Positions 16,147 to 22,623 of a DNA stretch of 64,000 nt are shown here, piece after piece; positions within the stretch are counted from its first letter, which is position 1; each line of letters begins with the position of its first letter. The notes beneath the pieces are model-generated. The model was given only the letters and a program-made list of their open reading frames with translations. It was not told the DNA's origin and ran no database searches. Source of the stretch: Rhodospirillaceae bacterium (GTDB lineage: Bacteria; Pseudomonadota; Alphaproteobacteria; GCA-2731375); NCBI GenBank assembly GCA_018701215.1, contig JABIWH010000057.1, forward strand, positions 124,001-188,000, written 5' to 3'. The position numbers were made by a program, and so were the translations under genes.

Positions 16147-17877
16147 TCATTGGGCGCCTGTCAGCTTGTTCTTCCAGTCATTGGGCAGACGGATCGCCCG
16201 TGCTGTGGGGAAGCCCAGAATGCCGTTGTGCGAGAAGACCTGGGCGTTGGTGCGTCCAGGGTCGCCGCTGATAACAATCTGAATATCCATCGGGTCGCAG
16301 ACCAGGGGCACCAGGCGGTCGGGATCTTTCGAAACCCCATACAGCTCGTTCGCCTTGCCCAGTTGCGCCAATTCGAACATGGAACGGCCACCGGAATAGA
16401 AGTTGGTGAACTCGACAATATATTGTTCGAACTTCCAGGCCGGAATGCGGGCGTTTTCGAACAGCCATTGCCGCACGTCGCCCTTGGACCAGCCCGCCTT
16501 GGCCATGGTTTCGGCCAGGATCGGCGAGAGTACCAGCATCGGCGTATAGCTGCCGTCCGCCATGCCGACGGTAAAGATCAACTGCCAACCGGATTGGGAG
16601 ATCAGGGCATCGGCCAGATAGGGCAGCATATCCTCGGGCTTTTGTCCGAACACCGAGGCGATGACATCGCCCCCCGTGAAGCGCGAGATGGTGACCACGT
16701 TGTCGCCACGGGCATGGCCGAAGTCGGCTGAATGCGGCGGCCAGTCGATCTTGGCCAAGGCATCTTCGTTCTCGGCCAGGACCACGCGCCAGGTATTGCC
16801 AAAGGTGCCTTTATCGTTCTGGTGCAGGATAAAGCCCGCCACATTGCGCAGATACAGCCGCCACCAGCGGCCCACGGTGGTGTTGGCCATGAAGCCGTCC
16901 CGCAAGGCGCCCTGTTCGTAGTTGAACTCCAGATCCTTAATGATAGGCCCATTAATGGTGATCAGGGTTTCGGCGCCCGGCGTGTTGCCGGAATGCTCGA
17001 CACCATAGCCGGGATCGGCCATGGCCTCGGCCAGGGCGACCAGCACCGGCATGTATTGCGGCTTGCAGCCCGCCATGACGCCGTTGACGGCGACATTCCA
17101 GACCGTGGCCTCCCGGTTGTCGGGCAACAGCTTGCCGATTACATGCTCGGTCGGCAGGTCGGTAAAGGCCAGAAAGCTTTCGATCTTGGCCCTTGTCGGC
17201 GGCACGATGGGCAAGCCGTCGGACCAGCCGTTCTCATAGAAAAAGCGGTTGATCTCGTCAAAACTGCCTTCCATGACCACGTCTTGCGGTCCTGGTTCCG
17301 GTATCATCACCGCTGCCGGTTGGGCGGCGGTCAGGTTCTCGATCACCGCATTGACGGTGACAGAGGTCAGATTATCGCGCAGTTCATTGTCGGTTTGCGT
17401 ATCCACATGGCCAGGTACCTTGGCCATGGGCAGGTTGGGCAGGCCCAGGCCCACCGCCGTGGTCGCGCCCTGGCCCAGAAAGCCATCGCAGACCAGGGAT
17501 GATGATGGCACACCGGCGGCTTCGGCGGCGGCTGAGGCCCGCAACACGGCGGGCGTACAGCTGCCTCAACAGCCCATGCCAGAGATTATGGCATCGACCT
17601 TGTGCTCGGCCAGGGTATCGGGCAGATCGGCGATGATCTGACCTTCCCGCGAGCCGTGGGTGGAGCCAAACGTGGTGTAGCCGACGAAATTCATGTTGGG
17701 ATAGGCCGCCGACAGCTCGGCCTCCAGAATGGGGAAAATCTCGTCGCCGCGGAACAGATAGTCCCACATGAAGGCGATGGTCTTGCCCTCCAATGTATCC
17801 AGGCGCGGTGCCAGGGGCGCGATCTCCACGGTTTTCTCCCCGCGCGGCCACAGTGCTGAATAAGTTTCCTCGCTCAT
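16147..17877 (-). CDS. UGSC-motif selenoprotein (in-frame TGA read as selenocysteine)
   Basis: A 576-residue protein whose codon 104 (TGA, 17566-17568) is in frame, with coding sequence on both sides. Reading the TGA as selenocysteine gives GMGC-U-GSCTPA, that is Cys103-Sec104-Gly-Ser-Cys107, the motif of the UGSC selenoprotein family first reported from marine metagenomes. A SECIS-like hairpin lies just downstream. Residues 1 to about 190 form the UGSC domain; from about 205 a second domain begins with GWSDGLPIVPPT (217-228) and VNGVMAGC (Cys271) and is shared with the next gene. The ATG at 17877 is chosen because GGAGG sits five bases upstream. It heads an operon with its paralogue and a thioredoxin-reductase-like flavoprotein. 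The substrate is unknown; a redox role is inferred. Automated callers would split it into two genes of 103 and 466 residues. Confidence 0.88.
17537..17568 (-). promoter_or_regulatory. Bacterial SECIS-like element with its UGA codon
   Basis: Reading the minus strand, the TGA (17566-17568) is followed after 11 bases by a perfect 6-bp stem GCCCGC/GCGGGC (17549-17554 with 17537-17542) closing a six-base loop CGTGTT. A G occupies loop position 2, 18 bases after the TGA. This fits the bacterial SECIS rules known to me: a short stable stem with a loop G 16-37 bases after UGA. SelB would bind it to direct selenocysteine insertion. Confidence 0.75.
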
Positions 17878-17908
17878 ATTCACCTCCAATTTCACGTTGC
17901 TTGCCCGC

Positions 17909-17936
17909 AGTCTAGCCTAATTGGGGCGCGGCCCAA
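17909..17936 (-). promoter_or_regulatory. Possible promoter of the selenoprotein operon
   Basis: On the minus strand TTGGGC (17931-17936) and TAGACT (17909-17914) are spaced by 16 bases and would give a leader of about 25 bases before the ATG. The -35 match is weak (three of six), the -10 fair (four of six). The rest of the gap from 17937 to 18139 holds no gene I recognise. Confidence 0.28.
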
Positions 17937-18139
17937 ACCAGCAAGCGGCAAAAACTCGACGCAACGCCGCGATGGCACCGGGGACAGCCGGTGAATAGTC
18001 TCGGCAATGGATGCCCGGACAGGTGCAATCGGGAGATTATCGAAGAACGGACCAGTTGGTCTGCAATGGCCGCTTTTCTTTCGACTTCGCCCATCGGCTT
18101 AAGAAACGCTAACTGTCGGAGTTGACCCGAAGCCGGTCT

Positions 18140-18655
18140 TCATTGCGCCGTTGATACAGTCGTATCCTTGACTTGCCAGCGATATATCAAAACGGGCCCC
18201 CTGAGAGACTGCGTCGTTCCAAACGCATGCCATCCACGACGCACCAAAATGCCCTCAGCGGTGTCTGTCGAAGTGTAAATAGACGGGAAGTTCAACCGAG
18301 CCGCCTCTTCCTCGATAGCCTTGACAAGAGCTGTCCCGACCCCTTTGCCTTTGTGCTCTTGGCTTACGAGCACCGCAGCCAGCCACGGTCCCACACCAAG
18401 TTCGCTGCCAACCGATTTTGTTTTGAGCGCAGCAGTTCCGAGCATTTGACCGTTCTCGTCGACCGCAATCAAACAGATCGGCAATTTATTCTTGCTACTG
18501 CATTCCGCGAGATCGCTTTCCGCGTTGCCTTGGCCATTAGGGCCGTACCACGGACCCCATTCGTCAATGAACCATTTCGCTAGTATTGGCGCGATGTCAG
18601 GAGAATCTATGAGATGTCCAATGCGCATATTTCGAGCTGAGATGTCCATCATCAA
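18140..18655 (-). CDS. GNAT family N-acetyltransferase
   Basis: A 171-residue acetyltransferase. The acetyl-CoA pyrophosphate loop is recognisable as VSQEHKGKGVGTALV, preceded by the beta-4 strand WLAAVLV, and the C-terminal YTSTDTAEGILVRRGW matches the usual motif B region. The target amine cannot be predicted. Base composition is visibly lower in GC than the flanking genes, with many A/T-ending codons, suggesting later arrival. Gaps of more than 200 bases flank it on both sides, so it is probably transcribed alone. Confidence 0.8.
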   Translation of the reverse strand: MMMDISARNMRIGHLIDSPDIAPILAKWFIDEWGPWYGPNGQGNAESDLAECSSKNKLPICLIAVDENGQMLGTAALKTKSVGSELGVGPWLAAVLVSQEHKGKGVGTALVKAIEEEAARLNFPSIYTSTDTAEGILVRRGWHAFGTTQSLRGPVLIYRWQVKDTTVSTAQ

Positions 18656-18876
18656 TATTCTATAGGTTGGGCATTTCTTAGCGGAATGACGTTTTCATGA
18701 GCCAGCATTCTAAAAGAATAATCTGGCGGGAAAACCAATATTGGCAGTCTTAATTGACCGCGGCCAATTTGAACGGCAAATGCTCCTGGCAAAACATCTG
18801 CCACTGACCCGCATCTATTCTACTGGGCACAATCCGCGCTTTACGCGTTCCGCGTTGGCCACCATATCGGCATCGT
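18656..18876. other. Intergenic region without recognised gene
   Basis: This 221-base stretch between the GNAT and nitroreductase genes has no convincing gene. A short minus-strand reading frame ending near 18750 (tail QEHLPFKLAAVN) has no start signal or family I can name. It may be a gene remnant. Confidence 0.4.
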
Positions 18877-19557
18877 TCAAGGCATGCCGAAACCATGAAA
18901 ATGGGCGACGTTGGCGATATCCTCGCGGTCGCTGACCAGGGTGTTTTCGATCGCCTTGTCATTCGCATAACCAAGGCACATGCCGGTGACCAGGACTTGG
19001 TCGTCGGGAATGCCTAGATGGCGGAAAATCGGTTCCTGAAACTGGATCCAGGCGGCCTGGGGACAGGTATCCAGGCCCATGCCCCGCGCCGCCAGCATCA
19101 GGGTTTGAATATACATACCCGTATCGGCCCAATTGCCCCGGCCCAGATAGGCATCCGTGGTTACAAAGATGCCAACCGGAGCATCGAAAAACTGAAAATT
19201 CCGCGCCCCTTGCCTTGCACTGCCCTCGCGGTCGCCCTTCTCAATTCCAAGCAGGCCGTACAGGCCCCAGCCAACACCACGGCGGCGGTCGCGGTGGACG
19301 TCGTTCCAGACCGGTGGGTAATAGTCGTAGTCCTCGTACGTGGCCGCCTTGCCCTCCGCCGCCAGGGCCAAGACATCGTCGATGATCGCCTGGCGGACCT
19401 CGCCGGCGCAGATATAGACGTGCCAGGGCTGGGTGTTGGTGCCGCTGGGCGCCCGTTGGGAGACGTCCAGGATTTGCTCAATCGTCTCCCGCGATACCGG
19501 CTGATCGGTAAAGGCGCGGATTGATTTGCGGGATTTGATCGCGTCAAGAACGTCCAT
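18877..19557 (-). CDS. Nitroreductase family FMN oxidoreductase
   Basis: A 226-residue FMN-dependent NAD(P)H oxidoreductase of the nitroreductase fold. Signature segments are the N-terminal IKSRKSIRAFTDQPV (FMN phosphate binding), SQRAPSGTNTQPWHVYI, then DTGMYIQTLMLAARGMGLDT and a C-terminal LGYAND. It probably reduces nitroaromatics, quinones or a dedicated metabolite. It lies 22 bases downstream of the deazaflavin-type nitroreductase gene, so the two are likely one operon. Confidence 0.88.
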   Translation of the reverse strand: MDVLDAIKSRKSIRAFTDQPVSRETIEQILDVSQRAPSGTNTQPWHVYICAGEVRQAIIDDVLALAAEGKAATYEDYDYYPPVWNDVHRDRRRGVGWGLYGLLGIEKGDREGSARQGARNFQFFDAPVGIFVTTDAYLGRGNWADTGMYIQTLMLAARGMGLDTCPQAAWIQFQEPIFRHLGIPDDQVLVTGMCLGYANDKAIENTLVSDREDIANVAHFHGFGMP

Positions 19558-19579
19558 GCTTACCTCTTGGCTTCATCGT

Positions 19580-20014
19580 CTAGACCGGTTCGGCGATGAA
19601 CACCGGGATCTTGCGGTCTGTTTTCTCTTGATATTCGATATAGGGCGGAAACACCGCCGCACCGGCATCCCACAGACGCTGGCGTTCTGGATCTTCCGTC
19701 ACCTCGCGGACGCGCATTTTGAAGACCTCGGTCTTATCGCGGATTTCCACATCCCCGTTGGCCCGCAGGTTGTAGACCCAGACGGGGTTTTTCTCCCGCC
19801 CGCCGTAGGAGCCGACCAGCACATAGCTGCCGTCAACTTCGACCCGCATCAGTGGAATTTTCCGTATGCCGCCGGTCTTGTTGCCCATATGGGTGACGAT
19901 GATGCAGGGCATGCCGGTTTCCCGCAGGGTCGAACCTTCGGTGCCGCCGCTGCCTTCGTACAATTCGACTTGTTCTCGGACCCAATCCAAGGTCGGGGGA
20001 ATATAGTCAGCCAT
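19580..20014 (-). CDS. Deazaflavin (F420)-type nitroreductase family protein
   Basis: A 144-residue protein of the split-barrel Ddn/DUF385 family. In actinobacteria such proteins use cofactor F420 to reduce quinones or nitro compounds. The family core is seen in HMGNKTGGIRKIPLMRVEVDG, then YVLVGSYGGREKNPVW-Y-NLRANGDVEI, including the K-x-G-x-R-x-x-P-L pattern and the GG-x-x-x-P-x-W segment. No F420 biosynthesis gene is in the window. It is the first gene of an operon with the FMN nitroreductase and diverges from the aminotransferase. Use of F420 rather than another flavin is inferred from family only. Confidence 0.82.
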   Translation of the reverse strand: MADYIPPTLDWVREQVELYEGSGGTEGSTLRETGMPCIIVTHMGNKTGGIRKIPLMRVEVDGSYVLVGSYGGREKNPVWVYNLRANGDVEIRDKTEVFKMRVREVTEDPERQRLWDAGAAVFPPYIEYQEKTDRKIPVFIAEPV

Positions 20015-20139
20015 GGGGTTTTCCTATCTGTTTGAGCGCATTGGTGCATTGATGATAGCATCATAGCGGCGGACCTTCGGTGATTATTCCGCCACGTCTT
20101 GCTGGGCATCCTGCCCGGCGTCAATCGGGAGATAGTGAT

Positions 20140-21522
20140 TTGAACGACGCAGTTGAAGCAAACGTCCTGCCCAACGAAGACGCCCTGAAAGCGGCGGGCA
20201 GCGAGCATCTGTTTATCCATGCCTCATCCTATCGTGCCCTGGCCAATGACACTAGCAAACGCATTCTGGTGGAAGGCGATGGCGCCATCGTCAAGGATAT
20301 CGAGGGCAAGGAATATATCGACGGTCTGGCGGGCCTGTGGCTGGTCAACGCCGGACATGGCCGCCAGGAAATCGCCGATGCTTATGCCCGCCAGGCCGGC
20401 ACCCTGGCCTATGCCAGCTCAACCCAGGCAACCACTATTCCGGCGATTGAGCTGGCGACACGGCTGGCGGAGCTGACGCCCGGTGATCAGGCCACGGCGT
20501 TTTTCTGTTCGGGCGGCTCGGAAGCGGTTGAAAGCGCCATCAAGATCGCGCGGCAATATCACTATTTCAATGGCGAACCGAAACGTTCCAAGATCATCGG
20601 GCGGCGGGGCTCTTATCACGGCGCCACATACGGCGCCATGAGCGTCAGCGGCACCCGGCCCGCCTCCGAGCCCTATCACAGCCCCTTCATGCATGGGGTG
20701 CTGCATGCCTCGCCGCCCTATTGCTACCGCTGTGACTTCCGCCACAGCTTTCCCGGCTGCGATCTGCTCTGCGCCGATCAGATCGAACAGATTATCAACT
20801 ACGAAAACCCGAAAACCGTGGCGGCGGTGATTGCCGAGCCGATCTCGGCCTCGGGCGGTATCGTGGTGCCGCCTGACGGCTATTGGGCGCGCCTGCGCGA
20901 GATTTGCGACCGCCATGGCATCCTGTTGATCACCGACGAAGTGATTAACGGCTTTGGCCGCACCGGCCGCATGTTCGCCTCGGAACATTGGGATCTGGTC
21001 GGCGATATCATGACCATCGCCAAGGGCCTGGCCAGCGGCTATGCCCCCATTGGCGCCGTGATGTGCCGCCCGCATGTCGTTGAAGCTTTCGAGGGCGACA
21101 ACAAGCTGTCGCACCTGTTGACCTACGGCGGCCATGCCGCCGCCTGTGCCGCCGCGCTGAAAAATCTGGAAATTTTCGAGCGCGAGGGCCTGGTGGCGAA
21201 TTCCCAGAGCATGGGTGCCCGTTTGCGCGCGGGCCTGGAAGGGTTATCCGATCATCCTTGCGTGGGCGAGGTGCGGGGCCTGGGCCTGCTGGTCGGCCTG
21301 GAAATGGTCAAGGACAAGGACAGCAAGGAGAAGTTCGCCGAAGACGGCCCGGAACTGAAAACCCTGGGCGAAGGCCTGGCCGAACGCGGTCTGTTGACCC
21401 GCATCGGCGGTGTCCTGCCGCTCTCCCCGCCGCTGTGCATCACGGCGGAGCAGGTCGACCGTACGGTGGCTATTATCGACGACAGCCTGACCGAGATGGA
21501 AGCGGCGCACGGTATTGGCTGA
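20140..21522 (+). CDS. Class III pyridoxal-phosphate aminotransferase
   Basis: An omega-amino acid or diamine aminotransferase of the class III (AGAT) family, 460 residues. Motifs include FCSGGSEAVESAIK near the cofactor phosphate site, YHGATYGA, ITDEVINGFGRTG with the Asp that contacts the pyridine nitrogen, and AKGLASGYAPIGAV with the Schiff-base lysine in TIAKGLA. A TTG start is preferred because GGGAG lies eight bases upstream; a longer frame back to 20080 lacks such a site. Relatives transfer amino groups from beta-alanine, putrescine or taurine to pyruvate. Divergent from the nitroreductase pair. Confidence 0.88.
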   Translation: MNDAVEANVLPNEDALKAAGSEHLFIHASSYRALANDTSKRILVEGDGAIVKDIEGKEYIDGLAGLWLVNAGHGRQEIADAYARQAGTLAYASSTQATTIPAIELATRLAELTPGDQATAFFCSGGSEAVESAIKIARQYHYFNGEPKRSKIIGRRGSYHGATYGAMSVSGTRPASEPYHSPFMHGVLHASPPYCYRCDFRHSFPGCDLLCADQIEQIINYENPKTVAAVIAEPISASGGIVVPPDGYWARLREICDRHGILLITDEVINGFGRTGRMFASEHWDLVGDIMTIAKGLASGYAPIGAVMCRPHVVEAFEGDNKLSHLLTYGGHAAACAAALKNLEIFEREGLVANSQSMGARLRAGLEGLSDHPCVGEVRGLGLLVGLEMVKDKDSKEKFAEDGPELKTLGEGLAERGLLTRIGGVLPLSPPLCITAEQVDRTVAIIDDSLTEMEAAHGIG

Positions 21523-21548
21523 TTAGAGCAGTTCCGAAATTTAGCTAC

Positions 21549-21618
21549 CCACCCGCGCGCCCGTCCCGGCCAGCCACAGAGTACCATTAATGGGTGGCCG
21601 GGACGGGCGCGCGGGTGG
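21549..21618. repeat. Perfect 24-bp inverted repeat between convergent genes
   Basis: 21549-21572 is an exact reverse complement of 21595-21618, with a 22-base spacer that itself contains ACCATTAATGG. The arms are almost entirely G and C. It sits between the stops of the aminotransferase and the MetF-type gene, where it could end transcription from both sides, but neither flank has a long T-run. It could instead be a mobile palindromic repeat. Confidence 0.85.
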
Positions 21619-21648
21619 CACGGCGATTCGATGAATATCGAATATGGT

Positions 21649-22566
21649 TTAGATGCCGAAGTCGCCTTCGCGCAGGGTTTCGGCGATTTGTTTTTCGGCC
21701 TGGTGGCCCATCAGGTGCACGCCGGCGATACCCGGCATCGCCTTTAGGGCCTGAATGAGTTCGATGCAGATGCGCCGGCCCTCGGCGGCGGGATCGCGCG
21801 CATCCTCTAGTCGGGCGATCAGCGCGTCGGGAATAATGGTGCCGAACAGGTTATCGCGCATCCAGCGGGCCTGCCGGGCCGAGGCCAGCGGCGCCAGGCC
21901 GATCAGTATTGGCAAGCGGCTGGGGATATCGAATTCCGCCAGCCTGGCGACGTAGCGGCCAAGGATCTCGACATCGAAACAGAACTGCGTCTGCGCGAAA
22001 TCAGCGCCGGTCTCGATTTTGCTCATCAGCCGGTCAGGCCGCCAATCCGGGGCTGGGTCGATCGGCATATCGGCCACTCCGACGAAATAGCGCGGGGCCG
22101 GCTTGATCTCGCGGCCCGAGGGCAATTTGCCTTGATCCCGCATCGCGGTCGCCAGCTGTACCAAACCGCTGGCGTCCATGTCGTGCACGGCGCTGGCCTC
22201 CGGTTCGTCGCCATTTGTCAGCGGATCGCCGGAAAGGCACAGCACATTGGGAACGGCAAAGCCCGAGACGCCCAGCAAATCCCGCTCCAGGGCCAGCTTA
22301 TTGCGGTCCCGGGTGGTGAACTGCATCACCGCTTCCAGGCCGTTCTCAGCCTGCATGAAATGGGCCGCGGCGAAGCTGGAAAGATGCGCCTTGGCGCCCG
22401 CGCCGTCGGTCACATTGACCGCATGCACCAGGTCCACCAGCGGCGCGGTGCGCTGCACCACCTTGGCCGGGTCGGCGGTGAGGGGCGGGGTAGTTTCGGC
22501 GGTGATGGCAAAGCCGCCCTCGGCAAGGACGCGTTCGAGGCGGCCAGAACTCTTACTATCTGTCAT
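21649..22566 (-). CDS. Methylenetetrahydrofolate reductase family protein
   Basis: A 305-residue TIM-barrel enzyme of the MetF family, which converts 5,10-methylene- to 5-methyl-tetrahydrofolate using FAD. Visible features are the N-terminal AITAETTPP, HAVNVTDGAG, NVLCLSGDPLT, DFAQTQFCFDVE (flavin/folate region) and GVHLMGHQAEKQIAETL at the end. Length is normal. It is the last gene of a three-gene minus-strand run after the molybdenum hydroxylase subunit (57-base gap). Placement beside non-folate genes suggests a catabolic C1 role rather than methionine synthesis; this is inference. Confidence 0.87.
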   Translation of the reverse strand: MTDSKSSGRLERVLAEGGFAITAETTPPLTADPAKVVQRTAPLVDLVHAVNVTDGAGAKAHLSSFAAAHFMQAENGLEAVMQFTTRDRNKLALERDLLGVSGFAVPNVLCLSGDPLTNGDEPEASAVHDMDASGLVQLATAMRDQGKLPSGREIKPAPRYFVGVADMPIDPAPDWRPDRLMSKIETGADFAQTQFCFDVEILGRYVARLAEFDIPSRLPILIGLAPLASARQARWMRDNLFGTIIPDALIARLEDARDPAAEGRRICIELIQALKAMPGIAGVHLMGHQAEKQIAETLREGDFGI

Positions 22567-22623
22567 GATGTGTATGCTAATCAGATCTGGACGGCGGGAA
22601 CAGCTTTTTTGTCGGGTGCAGGA

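Noticed and set aside
15529..16731. Long plus-strand open frame (400 codons) across the selenoprotein cassette
   Set aside because: Antisense shadow of two genes with clear homology to each other. Its translation has no recognisable motif and crosses the boundary between the two genes.
16147..17877. Reading this locus as a pseudogene or as two separate genes
   Set aside because: Both sides of the TGA keep frame and coding character, the TGA lies between functional-looking Cys residues in a known Sec motif, and a SECIS-like hairpin follows. No other stop or frameshift is present.
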